Origin: an uncultured Lachnospiraceae bacterium | GTDB lineage: Bacteria; Bacillota; Clostridia; Lachnospirales; Lachnospiraceae | DNA: 64,000 bases | NCBI GenBank assembly: GCA_947652925.1 | Contig: CANTEW010000006.1 | Location: 22,193 to 86,192 of the forward strand | Reading direction: 5' to 3' | Part shown: positions 54,054 to 62,675 of the stretch, piece after piece | Position numbering within the stretch: the first letter of the stretch is position 1 | How the letters are laid out: each line of letters opens with the position of its first letter | The notes under the pieces: generated by a model | Told to the model about the DNA's origin: nothing | The model's database searches: none | The model's input: the letters and a program-made list of their open reading frames with translations, nothing else | Made by a program: the position numbers and the translations under genes

Positions 54054-56438
54054 CTACATAGACGTGGACTCCATGTCAAGACGTTTGATGATATCCTCCT
54101 GGATATCCGGGGACAGATCCAGGAAATTCACGAACGTGCCGTGGATCCGCATGATATAGACCCCGCTGGGCGCATATTTCTTCGGATCCGCCAGGACTTT
54201 GCGCAGCATATCCGGCGTGGTCACATTCACATAGAGATAAAAGGGCAAGATCCCTTCTTTCCCGGGATTGAAAAACAGGGGGTTGATGATCTTATCCCTG
54301 AATTCCACGCCTTTCGTCTCAAAGGACTCCGTCTTAAAATACCGGGGGTCGATCCCAAGATGGGAGGCGCAGCCGCCGTTCATCTTCTCAAAAGGCAGTT
54401 TCATATTGGACATGATCCGAAACCCAAGCCCTGCATGTGCTTCCCCATACAGAGGATCGATACCATAGCCCAGCTGTTCCCTGGCCTTCCTCCCGTCCGG
54501 AGTGGCGCCCACCCAATAGCCGTAGAGAAGATGTGTGGATGGAGAAGCCCAGTCTGCACGGAAAGGATTGCCGAGATAATTCTTCCTGGAAGCCACCAGG
54601 TCACTGACCCGGCTGACGATCTGAGCCGCCTCATCGTCCACCTGGGCAATGTTGTTCCCATATTTAGGGGCTGTCAACAGATACTGCCACATCTCCGGAT
54701 CGTGTCTAAGATCATCTCGGAGAGCATCTAACATCCGCCCTGCATCCTCCGGGCGCTCTTTTAAGAGCGTATCAATGGCTATAAATGAATCTGCCACCAC
54801 CGAGAGGCCATGGATCAGGCAGCCGCTCCCATTGTACCTTGTCCCCTGCTCTTTCGTATCCCTCACATCCACCCCGCTGTCGACGCCTCCCATGAATGTT
54901 GACAGAAACGGCACCTGGAGGAGCGACACGGCCTCTGAAGCAGCATTGGCGCACTCCACCATCTGGTCCACATACTCTTCCAGATCGCGGTAGAAGATGG
55001 AGCGGATATTTTTCAGCACTTCCAGCTCCGAATGAAAGCCGTTCTCCTCATAGCTCTTCCCAAACTTTTTGCCGGAGATCGCTGAGACGCCTCCATGCAG
55101 GCTCAATTCCAGTATCTTTGCCAGGTTCAGCCAGCTGTTCGTAGTATTTCCATTATCTTTCCCCATGATCAGAGGTTCCTGGCACCCTGCCACCGCGTAG
55201 TCCTGGAGGTCTTCGGGTCCCACATGGCTCCTCTCCCGCAAGATCTCAAATACTGCGTCGTCATTGAAAAAAGAAGGCGTCAGACATCCCGGGGTGAACA
55301 GGAACCTCCCCAGGCTCTCATAAAGTTCCTGCGGCGTGTTTTTATGCAGTTTTACAGACAAGATCGGCTGGGGGAGGTTCATATCATAGTATGCATCCAG
55401 GAGCGCGTAGGATGTGGGGTTCGTCATATCCTCTCCTGTATCTGACTTCCCGCCTACGATCAGGTTCTGAGAGATCGCCCAGCTCCTGTCCGCCACGTTG
55501 TAAAAGACAAGCAGATGCTCAAACAAAGCCGCTGCCAGCTCTCTTCCCGTATCCTCTGCCTTTCTATACGGTTCGAAGATCCTGTCTGCATTCCCCACTG
55601 AAAAGGCATATGGGTTCGGCGTCTGTTCCAGACACATCACCTGCCACAGCAGGATAAAAGACTGGATCGCCTGGTAGAGATCTTCCGCGCCGTATCTGGG
55701 CACCCTGCCCAGTGTCTCCGCCATGAGCAGGAAACGCTCCCTGTCCTTCCCATTTGCCCTCTCAGCCTTTTCCCGTGCCAGATCCGCATACCGGGAGGCA
55801 AGGACAAGGACCGCGTCCAGCGCTATATCCATCGCTTTATAGTACTCTCGTTTCTTTCCGTCTGTCTCTTTGGATCCTTTCTCCCGGATCTGTCCTTTCA
55901 GGCTCTCCACACCATTTGCCAGGACGCCCCGCATGTCCGGGATCAGATGCCCTGTCACCTGTTCGATGAAGAAGATCGCCTCGCTGGTCTTATCCCCCGC
56001 CTTATCATAAGCGCTGCGCAGTGCTCTCGCAAACTCCGTCTCCTCATTGTAAGCTCTCAGATCGTCGATCCGCTCCTGGGTGATATCCCCGATGGGCTCG
56101 ATATCCCCAAACACCGCCACCGGGTCACAATATCCGGTAAAAGAATCCACAGAAAACGCCGGATTGATCAATGCATAAGACCTGGCGAAAGCATCGTCCT
56201 GCGTGCCCGCGAACACATGATAGTCGCTGAGCCACAGCGGGATCCCCTCCGCCACTCCCACCAGCGTCCTGGCGATCCGGATGCAGTCCGCCTCCTCCTT
56301 ATACTTTTCATCACATTCCCGCATGATCTCTCTCGCCAGGAACCAACCCTCCAGATGGTCTGTGGCCCGCTCCTCTTCAAACCGCCTCTTCGCCAGATCC
56401 GTGATCTCCTGTGCCGTCAATATCTCTTCGATCCTCAT
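54054..56438 (-). CDS. Glycyl radical enzyme of unknown substrate, PFL/dehydratase superfamily
   Basis: The 794-residue protein belongs to the pyruvate formate-lyase superfamily. The thiyl-radical cysteine is Cys419 in AVAGCQEPLI, and Glu421 two residues on gives the C-x-E pattern of dehydratase-type members, not the Cys-Cys of true PFL. The glycyl-radical loop near the C-terminus is IMRIHGTFVNF with the candidate Gly767 (bases 54138-54140). The published signature expects C/S/A before and Y after the glycine, but here these are His and Thr. The ATG at 56438 has GGGAGG 9 nt before it; the ATG at 56471 does not. It lies between its activase and a GntR regulator, and no microcompartment genes are present. 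Confidence 0.85.
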   Translation of the reverse strand: MRIEEILTAQEITDLAKRRFEEERATDHLEGWFLAREIMRECDEKYKEEADCIRIARTLVGVAEGIPLWLSDYHVFAGTQDDAFARSYALINPAFSVDSFTGYCDPVAVFGDIEPIGDITQERIDDLRAYNEETEFARALRSAYDKAGDKTSEAIFFIEQVTGHLIPDMRGVLANGVESLKGQIREKGSKETDGKKREYYKAMDIALDAVLVLASRYADLAREKAERANGKDRERFLLMAETLGRVPRYGAEDLYQAIQSFILLWQVMCLEQTPNPYAFSVGNADRIFEPYRKAEDTGRELAAALFEHLLVFYNVADRSWAISQNLIVGGKSDTGEDMTNPTSYALLDAYYDMNLPQPILSVKLHKNTPQELYESLGRFLFTPGCLTPSFFNDDAVFEILRERSHVGPEDLQDYAVAGCQEPLIMGKDNGNTTNSWLNLAKILELSLHGGVSAISGKKFGKSYEENGFHSELEVLKNIRSIFYRDLEEYVDQMVECANAASEAVSLLQVPFLSTFMGGVDSGVDVRDTKEQGTRYNGSGCLIHGLSVVADSFIAIDTLLKERPEDAGRMLDALRDDLRHDPEMWQYLLTAPKYGNNIAQVDDEAAQIVSRVSDLVASRKNYLGNPFRADWASPSTHLLYGYWVGATPDGRKAREQLGYGIDPLYGEAHAGLGFRIMSNMKLPFEKMNGGCASHLGIDPRYFKTESFETKGVEFRDKIINPLFFNPGKEGILPFYLYVNVTTPDMLRKVLADPKKYAPSGVYIMRIHGTFVNFLDLSPDIQEDIIKRLDMESTSM

Positions 56439-56507
56439 ATCATCCATCCTCCCATCTTTCCATCGATACACATATCCCGCAATAAATATACGCTTTCCGG
56501 TGCCCGC

Positions 56508-57374
56508 TCATGTCCCCCGATACCTCGCCCCGATCTCTTTGATCGCCCGCCGGAACCCTTTTAAGATCTCCTCATCCACATAAGCCTTCTCTGTCATCTT
56601 ATAGTCCCATCCGCACTGCCCCCACTTCTTTATGCCATACCCATGGTATGCCAGGACCTCAAAAGTCACATTCTCTCCCCGGATCTCCCGGAAAAAAGCA
56701 AGCAACTCTTCCCTGTCCTTTCCGCTGTCGTTCACACCCCCGATCAGCGGTACCCGCACATGGAGATTGGGATGCTGCCGGGCCGCTCTCCTGATGTTCG
56801 CCAGGATCCTCTCATTGGATACTCCCGTCCATCTCTCATGCTCCTGCGGATCGCATGATTTACAATCCATGATCAGCTGGTCGATGTAGGGGAACAGATC
56901 CGACAGCCGGGGATGTGTCCCGTTCGTCTCGATCGCCCTATGGATCTTACAGCTCTCCAGAGCCTTCAGCACTTCTCTCAGCTCGTCAAACTGGACCGTA
57001 GCCTCACCCCCTGTAAACGTCACCCCGCCGCCGTCATAGAACAGCAGCGCATTGGCCTGCACTTCCTTATGGACCTCCTCCGCAGACATCTCCTCATAAG
57101 ACAGATACAGCCCCTTTGTCTTATGCTCCGTGATACACACTCTCCCCTTACACCCTTTGCACACGTTCCGGTCCACAGACGTCCCGGTGACCGCCTGGTG
57201 GGGACAGACTGACTCCAGGAGCCACTCCGCATCTGACATGATCACTCCGTCCACGGGCATCCCCTCCGGATTCGCACACCAGGGACATCTCATGTTGCAC
57301 CCCTGCAAATGGTAGACAAGACGGTTCCCCTGCCCGTCCTGCGAGTAATTAAATCCTTTCTGAAAGATCTTCAC
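56508..57374 (-). CDS. Glycyl radical enzyme activase (radical SAM)
   Basis: The 288-residue activase installs the glycyl radical on its partner using SAM and a [4Fe-4S] cluster. It has the cluster motif GCNMRCPWCANPEGMP (about 25-40) and the SAM glycine motif TGGEATVQ. A Cys-rich insert (CPHQAVTG...CKGCKGRVC) has four cysteines, enough for one extra cluster rather than the two found in many activases. GGGAGGGGGAG precedes the ATG. It is the first gene of the operon, 69 bp before the enzyme start. Confidence 0.92.
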   Translation of the reverse strand: MKIFQKGFNYSQDGQGNRLVYHLQGCNMRCPWCANPEGMPVDGVIMSDAEWLLESVCPHQAVTGTSVDRNVCKGCKGRVCITEHKTKGLYLSYEEMSAEEVHKEVQANALLFYDGGGVTFTGGEATVQFDELREVLKALESCKIHRAIETNGTHPRLSDLFPYIDQLIMDCKSCDPQEHERWTGVSNERILANIRRAARQHPNLHVRVPLIGGVNDSGKDREELLAFFREIRGENVTFEVLAYHGYGIKKWGQCGWDYKMTEKAYVDEEILKGFRRAIKEIGARYRGT

Positions 57375-57410
57375 ATGCTCCCCCTCCCTTGAAAACTCTC
57401 TGCTCTTTTA

Positions 57411-57435
57411 ATTGGTATTGTATATAGATACCAAT
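57411..57435 (-). promoter_or_regulatory. Palindromic operator at the glycyl-radical operon promoter
   Basis: ATTGGTAT and ATACCAAT are perfect 8-bp inverted arms around 9 bp. The site covers the -10 box and most of the spacer of the operon promoter, as expected for a repressor. The GntR protein encoded in the operon is the natural candidate. Confidence 0.75.
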
Positions 57436-57445
57436 CAGTTGTCAA
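57417..57445 (-). promoter_or_regulatory. Promoter of the glycyl-radical operon
   Basis: On the minus strand TTGACA (57440-57445), a 17-bp spacer and TACAAT (57417-57422) place the start near 57410, about 36 nt before the activase ATG. Confidence 0.8.
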
Positions 57446-57467
57446 TACCTTTTTTAGCCCTCTGCAC

Positions 57468-57496
57468 TTGACAACCCCACACTTTTGTAGTAATAA
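57468..57496 (+). promoter_or_regulatory. Promoter for the small membrane protein gene
   Basis: TTGACA (57468-57473), a 17-bp spacer and TAATAA (57491-57496) lie 33 nt before the ATG. Its -35 is only 22 bp from the -35 of the divergent glycyl-radical promoter. Confidence 0.7.
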
Positions 57497-57529
57497 TAAC
57501 AAAACGGATCAAAAGATCGGAGGATCACA

Positions 57530-57724
57530 ATGAAAAAAAGCAAACGCATCCTGGCTCTGACCGGTGTCCTGCTCTTATTAGGACTCTACGCCTCCACTCT
57601 AGTCACAGCCCTTATGGACAGCCCCCAAGCTGGCAACTGGTTTAAAGCTTCTGTGGCCTGCACCATCGGTGTACCGGTCATCCTATACGCCTGTATACTG
57701 GTCCATAGATGGACGAAAAAATAA
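57530..57724 (+). CDS. Small two-helix membrane protein, unknown
   Basis: The 64-residue protein has two hydrophobic segments (ILALTGVLLLLGLYASTLV and a second around ACTIGVPVILYACILV) between basic ends. It has its own promoter and a CGGAGGA ribosome-binding site, and it precedes the HAD gene by 20 bp. I recognise no family; small conserved membrane proteins of this type are common next to HAD genes in Clostridia, but no function can be given. Confidence 0.65.
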   Translation: MKKSKRILALTGVLLLLGLYASTLVTALMDSPQAGNWFKASVACTIGVPVILYACILVHRWTKK

Positions 57725-57744
57725 TAGATGTAAGGAGAGAGAAA

Positions 57745-58371
57745 ATGGGAAAAGACCGCCCGATCGATACGATCATTTTTGACGTGGGAAATGTATTGGT
57801 GCGTTTTGAATGGAAAAAATATCTGGATGTTTTCGGGTTCACCCCAGAGGTCCGGGAAGCCGTGGCTGCCGCTACATTCTTAAGCCCCCAGTGGGACGAG
57901 ATGGACAAGAGCCTGCTCCCCGACCGGGAATATCTGGGAGCATTCATCCAGAACGCACCCCAATATCGAAGAGAGATCCGGATGGTCTATGAAAACTGCG
58001 GAGACTGCATCCATACATACGACTATGCCGTATCATTTGTAAAAAAATTCCGGGAGAAGGGTTTTCATCTCTACATACTCTCCAACTACTCCCGCTATCT
58101 GTTCCATAAAACAGAGCATAAAATGCCTTTCCGCGCATATATGGACGGAGAGATCTTCTCTTTCCAGACAGGGCAGATCAAACCAGATCCGGAGATCTAC
58201 CAGTTTCTCCTGGGCAGATACAACATCGACCCCCGCCGCGCCCTGTTCCTGGACGACCGTCCGGAGAACCTGGATACGGCGTCCCAGATGCACATCCACA
58301 CCCTCCAGTTTACCTCTTATGCAGAGACCATGGAAAAACTGCACGCAGCAGGGATCTTCCAGGATGTATAG
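57745..58371 (+). CDS. HAD family hydrolase
   Basis: The 208-residue protein is a haloacid dehalogenase-type phosphatase with the nucleophile motif TIIFDVGNVLVRF, the lysine-containing motif QIKPDPEIYQFLL and the final motif ALFLDDRPENLDTA. The arrangement fits sugar- or nucleotide-phosphatases of the beta-phosphoglucomutase-like group. An upstream ATG at 57709 is rejected because AAGGAGAG lies just before 57745. A terminator follows. Confidence 0.88.
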   Translation: MGKDRPIDTIIFDVGNVLVRFEWKKYLDVFGFTPEVREAVAAATFLSPQWDEMDKSLLPDREYLGAFIQNAPQYRREIRMVYENCGDCIHTYDYAVSFVKKFREKGFHLYILSNYSRYLFHKTEHKMPFRAYMDGEIFSFQTGQIKPDPEIYQFLLGRYNIDPRRALFLDDRPENLDTASQMHIHTLQFTSYAETMEKLHAAGIFQDV

Positions 58372-58386
58372 GAGGATGAGAGCATG

Positions 58387-58415
58387 AAAGCCGCAGGATG
58401 ATCCCCTGCGGCTTT
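58387..58415. terminator. Terminator between the HAD and purA genes
   Basis: AAAGCCGCAGG pairs with CCTGCGGCTTT over 11 bp with a 7-nt loop. Short A/T runs on both sides suggest it serves both the HAD gene (plus) and purA (minus), which converge. Confidence 0.85.
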
Positions 58416-58425
58416 CCCTTTATAC

Positions 58426-59709
58426 TTATCTGTTCCTGTAGATGATATCCTCCCGCCCTGGTCCGTTGGACACCATTGTGATGGGAGATCCGATCTTCTC
58501 TTCTACAAATTCCACATATCTCCGGCAGTTCTCCGGCAGATCCTCATATTTCCGGATGCCGCGTATGTCGCATTTCCATCCCGGCAGCACTTCCAGTACA
58601 GGTTTTGCCTCTTCCAGCTTTGAGGTCACAGGGAACTCTGTCGTCACTTTCCCATCGATCTCATATCCGGTACACACAGGGATCTCATCCAGATACCCCA
58701 GCACATCCAGCACCGTGAATGCCACGTCTGTCGTCCCCTGGATACGGCATCCGTATCTACTCGCCACCGTGTCAAACCAGCCCATCCGCCGGGGCCTGCC
58801 TGTGGTCGCGCCGTATTCGCCGCCGTCGCCGCCCCTTTTGCGCAGCTCGTCGGCCTCATCCCCGAATATCTCCGATACAAACGCCCCTGCGCCCACCGCG
58901 CTGGAATAAGCTTTTACCACAGTGATGATCTTCTTGATCTCATAGGGAGGTATGCCTGCGCCGATGGCTCCATAACCGGCCAGTGTAGAAGATGAAGTGA
59001 CCATGGGATAGATGCCGTGGTCCGGGTCTTTCAGAGAACCCAGCTGGCCTTCCAGCAAGATCTCCTTCCCTTCCTGGAGAGCCTGGTACAGATACGAAGA
59101 CACATCGCACACATAAGGCTCTACCATCTCTTTATAAGACATGAGTTCCTGGAAGATCTTTTCCGGTATCAGCAAAGGCTTATGATACAGATGCTCGATC
59201 AGCACATTCTTGATCTCACAGACTCTTCTCACCTTATCCATCAGCGCATCCCGGCTGCCGAACAATTCGCTGACCTGGAACCCGATCTTCGCATATTTAT
59301 CAGAATAAAAGGGAGCGATCCCGGATCTTGTGGAACCAAAGGATCTTCCCGCCAGCCGTTCCTCCTCGTAGGCATCCAGCAAGATATGGTATGGCATGAC
59401 CATCTGCGCCCTGTCTGAGACAAGGAGCTTCGGCTGGGGGACTCCCCGCTCTACCAATTCCCGCATCTCCTGGAACAGGACAGGGATATTGAGCGCCATG
59501 CCGTTCCCCAGGATGCTGGTCGTATGATCATAAAATACGCCGGAGGGCAGTGTGTGCAGGGCGAATTTTCCATGATCGTTGACGATCGTATGGCCCGCAT
59601 TGGCTCCGCCCTGGAATCTGACGATGATATCAGACTCCTTGCTCAACATATCGGTGATCTTCCCTTTTCCTTCATCTCCCCAGTTTGCTCCTACAATCGC
59701 TCTAACCAT
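58426..59709 (-). CDS. purA: Adenylosuccinate synthetase
   Basis: PurA joins IMP and aspartate with GTP, the first step from IMP to AMP. The 427-residue protein has the P-loop GANWGDEGKGKITDML, the catalytic FQGGANAGHTIVN and the GTP/IMP-binding segments GSTRSGIAPF and TGRPRRMGWFDTVA. GGAGG lies before the ATG, and a promoter is seen at 59792-59820. purB, the next enzyme, is encoded about 3 kb upstream on the same strand, with two unrelated genes between. Confidence 0.97.
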   Translation of the reverse strand: MVRAIVGANWGDEGKGKITDMLSKESDIIVRFQGGANAGHTIVNDHGKFALHTLPSGVFYDHTTSILGNGMALNIPVLFQEMRELVERGVPQPKLLVSDRAQMVMPYHILLDAYEEERLAGRSFGSTRSGIAPFYSDKYAKIGFQVSELFGSRDALMDKVRRVCEIKNVLIEHLYHKPLLIPEKIFQELMSYKEMVEPYVCDVSSYLYQALQEGKEILLEGQLGSLKDPDHGIYPMVTSSSTLAGYGAIGAGIPPYEIKKIITVVKAYSSAVGAGAFVSEIFGDEADELRKRGGDGGEYGATTGRPRRMGWFDTVASRYGCRIQGTTDVAFTVLDVLGYLDEIPVCTGYEIDGKVTTEFPVTSKLEEAKPVLEVLPGWKCDIRGIRKYEDLPENCRRYVEFVEEKIGSPITMVSNGPGREDIIYRNR

Positions 59710-59791
59710 TTGGCAGTACCTCCCGTATCTTCAAATTAATAGCCAACAGGCCATTCTTCCTCATTGGCAAAGATCTTCGCGTTACTGGTCT

Positions 59792-59820
59792 ATTATAGTA
59801 TATCAGGGGATGATTTTCAA
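59792..59820 (-). promoter_or_regulatory. Sigma-A promoter for purA
   Basis: On the minus strand TTGAAA (59815-59820), a 17-bp spacer and TATAAT (59792-59797) lie about 80 nt before the purA start, so purA can be transcribed independently of the genes upstream. Confidence 0.75.
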
Positions 59821-59902
59821 TGATCATTTCATCGATCCCTTTTGATATGGCATCCAATGATGATAACATCTGTGCTGTCCTCCACCACGAAAAGAAAACA
59901 CC

Positions 59903-61861
59903 TTACCAGGAACCGCCTCCCCCGCCGCCAAAGCCGCCTCCGGAAAAACCGCCCCCTCCACCGGAGAAGCCGCCTCCAGAGATACTGCTCCCAGAAGCTT
60001 TCGGAGGCTCCGGGACAGCCAGAGACTTCCCTGCCGTATCCATACTGCGCATGAGGCTTCGGTGGAACACATGATAGTCAAGATATCCCCCGTCCCCATA
60101 AGGTCCCCTATACCACTGGGGCGTCTCCAGAGCCAGCCCTTTTAATCTGCTGGCAAATACGTCAGACAGACCCATCACATACGCATAGGGAAGGATGTGA
60201 TAAAACAACTGAGGCGTCTCCTCCGCCAGCGCCTGCAGCCGGTCCAGCTCCGCCGTCTCGATGAAATCCCTAAGGCCCAGCAATCTCCCCATCCATTCCA
60301 CGCAAGCCTGTGTCCTCTTGTTCATAAAAGCTGTGAGCAGGACCATCCCCACAGAGACGGCGCATACGATGCCATACAGCGCTATGTATGAAAAGGCTTC
60401 TCCCTCACGCACCCTCTGCAGATAAACGCCCCCATTTCCGGCCAGTCCCATACATACCAGGGCCGCCCCCACTGCCATGAGCCGCTCACGCCGAGGAGCG
60501 CTCTTACTGTGCCAGCTATCCACCCCATAACAGACGATACACGCCCCTGCCAGGAAAGAGATATAACAGACCATATACACGATCCCCTGTCCCATACTTG
60601 TATAAGAAGTCATACCTGTGAGCAGGATGGACCCACCGAACGGGAGAGCGCACAACAACCCGGCCGCTTTTCTCGCCAGGCGGGAACTCTTTGTGTATAA
60701 AGCCCGCTCCCCCTGAAAACATCTTTTGACCTGGACCTTCACGGCGGCTATCGTATCATAAAATTTACCGCTGAGTTTTTCTATCTTACATACATCGCCC
60801 TTTTTGAACAGTGCCTGGAACATCGTCTGGGCATAGTCCGGCGCGTCCGCAGGCAGAGGACGCACGCGGTGGAGACGCAGCTTCCCTTTTTTCTCCTCTT
60901 CGATCATCAAAAATCCCTGATCCGCCCAATAAATGATCAGCGAGAGTACATCCCTGTCCTCCACGGCCCCGTCTATGATATAACCGACAGATGCACTGTC
61001 AATCCCCTGGGGAGGCTGATATTGCACAGAAGGATAGATGGGTTCATCCCGCCCGAAGGCCAAAAACAGGACCACAGACACTCCAAACCCGACCAGCGAC
61101 AGGGCCAGGACCAGATATCCCGGCCAGGACAGGGCACGCGCTCCTGAAAAATATCCTTCCGGCAAAACGGCAAAGAATGTGAGCCCCTCTCCCAGCTCAA
61201 GATCCTTCTCCAACGTCCCTTCCAGAGTATCCCCCGACCATGTAAGCTTCAACACATCCCCTCCGTCCCTTTCCGAACCATAGGCGCCCACATAAAACCG
61301 CAGGCTCTCGTGATCGAAGGCCTTGGGGAAGACCACAGAGAAAGTACTCCCCGCCGGGATGGGGTTCTGCCACATAGCGGGGAACACATTATAGTAGGCA
61401 TTGGGATAGCCTTCCTCCTGGAAACGGGGCGTGAAACGATAGCGGATCTTATATCCCACCGGGCCATATACCGTCTCATCCTCGCTGCCCAGCCTAAATA
61501 CAGCGCAGCCGTTCTCATCAGACACCTCCGCAGGCGCACTGGCCTCCAGGAGTTCTACTTTCCCATAAAAAGGGACTTTTTGCTGCTCCCCCGTCTGATC
61601 GCGGTAGACACTCGTCCCATATCGTGGGATATAGCGGTAGATCCCATGTTTCTCTTCCAACATATCTACTTCGATCTGTTCCTCCACCTGATAGGAACCA
61701 TCCTCCTGCACTTCTACCTTTGTGGTATAGCGTTCCGTTTCCATAGCAGAGTCGTACTCCAGCTCCTGTCCTCCCTGTGATACAGACGCGAACAGGCCGC
61801 CTCCCGCAAAACAGACGAACACAGCCGCCAGGCAGAAAAAGGCATATAGCGCTCTTTTCAT
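59903..61861 (-). CDS. DUF2207 membrane protein with Gly-rich C-terminus
   Basis: The 652-residue protein has a signal peptide, an extracytoplasmic DUF2207 beta domain (about 45-230, with RYIPRYGTSVYR), several membrane helices in the middle, and a C-terminal tail of GGG and FSGGG units ending in GGGSW. Such proteins commonly occur next to LemA genes, as here. The function is unknown. It lies 215 bp after lemA, across a strongly structured spacer, and 193 bp before purA. Confidence 0.85.
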   Translation of the reverse strand: MKRALYAFFCLAAVFVCFAGGGLFASVSQGGQELEYDSAMETERYTTKVEVQEDGSYQVEEQIEVDMLEEKHGIYRYIPRYGTSVYRDQTGEQQKVPFYGKVELLEASAPAEVSDENGCAVFRLGSEDETVYGPVGYKIRYRFTPRFQEEGYPNAYYNVFPAMWQNPIPAGSTFSVVFPKAFDHESLRFYVGAYGSERDGGDVLKLTWSGDTLEGTLEKDLELGEGLTFFAVLPEGYFSGARALSWPGYLVLALSLVGFGVSVVLFLAFGRDEPIYPSVQYQPPQGIDSASVGYIIDGAVEDRDVLSLIIYWADQGFLMIEEEKKGKLRLHRVRPLPADAPDYAQTMFQALFKKGDVCKIEKLSGKFYDTIAAVKVQVKRCFQGERALYTKSSRLARKAAGLLCALPFGGSILLTGMTSYTSMGQGIVYMVCYISFLAGACIVCYGVDSWHSKSAPRRERLMAVGAALVCMGLAGNGGVYLQRVREGEAFSYIALYGIVCAVSVGMVLLTAFMNKRTQACVEWMGRLLGLRDFIETAELDRLQALAEETPQLFYHILPYAYVMGLSDVFASRLKGLALETPQWYRGPYGDGGYLDYHVFHRSLMRSMDTAGKSLAVPEPPKASGSSISGGGFSGGGGGFSGGGFGGGGGGSW

Positions 61862-61891
61862 ATGATCTTCCCTCTTTTAAAATAAACTGAC

Positions 61892-62049
61892 ATGTCGCCT
61901 GACAGCGACATCACCATGAATGAAAGTCAGCTGCTCTGTGCCTCCGGCACTCCCACAGCTGCCACCTGTATTCATGATCCGGGCTGCCGCTTGCCGGGAC
62001 TTTCAAAGTAAGATAGTGCCGGCAGGACAGCCTTGATCCCGCCGGCACT
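61892..62049 (-). other. Chain of four hairpins between lemA and the DUF2207 gene
   Basis: Within 158 bp there are four inverted repeats: ATGTCG/CGACAT (61892-61911); a nested three-part stem CATGAAT, AGCTG, GTGCC against GGCAC, CAGCT, ATTCATG (61915-61976); CCGG/CCGG (61979-61997); and a perfect 9-bp AGTGCCGGC/GCCGGCACT (62015-62049). No gene or T-run terminator is present. The 215-bp spacer could be a structured leader or an RNA processing region, or a cluster of palindromic repeats. It is transcribed on minus if lemA and the DUF2207 gene form an operon. Confidence 0.6.
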
Positions 62050-62076
62050 GATACTCTTCCGTCTACTTTTACACGA

Positions 62077-62631
62077 CTAAAATGTGACTCTCACATTATC
62101 CCGCTCATAGATCTCCTGCACCTCATAGAGAGGCTTTCTCTGAAATCCGAGCATCCCCGCCAGTAAGTTCCCGGGGAACATCTCTATGCGGGTATTATAC
62201 TTATTGATCACCCCATTGTAGTACCTGCGTGAACCTGCGATCTCTTCCTCTATACGGGAAAGCTGGTTCTGGAGCGCCAGGAAATCCTGATCCGCTTTGA
62301 GATCCGGATAGGACTCTGTGAGCGCGAACAGATCTTTCAGCGTGGTATCCAGAACATTGTCATTTTTGATCGTTTCCTCCGCAGAATGGGAACGGACTGC
62401 CTGGTCGCGGGCAGATATGACCGCTTCCAGCGTCTCTCTCTCATGTTTTGCATATCCTTTCACTGTCTCCACAAAATTCGGGAGCAGATCGTACCGTTTC
62501 TTCAGTGAAACATCCATTGCCGAAAAGGCTTCTTCTGTCTTATTGCGCAAACGCACAAAAGCATTATACGTCCCGATCAGCCAGAAAGCCAACAGGACGA
62601 TGGCCGCTATGACCACGATCCCTATGATCAT
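62077..62631 (-). CDS. LemA family protein
   Basis: LemA proteins are membrane-anchored coiled-coil proteins of unclear function. The 184-residue protein has one N-terminal membrane helix (IGIVVIAAIVLLAFWLIGTY) followed by NAFVRLRNKTEEAFSAMDVSLKKR and a long helical body with the conserved RYYNGVINKYNTRIEMFP. The frame is open 49 codons further, but the ATG at 62631 has GGGGGAGG at 9 nt and gives the normal family length. purB lies immediately upstream, and the DUF2207 protein downstream. Confidence 0.93.
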   Translation of the reverse strand: MIIGIVVIAAIVLLAFWLIGTYNAFVRLRNKTEEAFSAMDVSLKKRYDLLPNFVETVKGYAKHERETLEAVISARDQAVRSHSAEETIKNDNVLDTTLKDLFALTESYPDLKADQDFLALQNQLSRIEEEIAGSRRYYNGVINKYNTRIEMFPGNLLAGMLGFQRKPLYEVQEIYERDNVRVTF

Positions 62632-62675
62632 CAAAAAATACCTCCCCCAAAAACGGACACATCTGCATCCACCCT

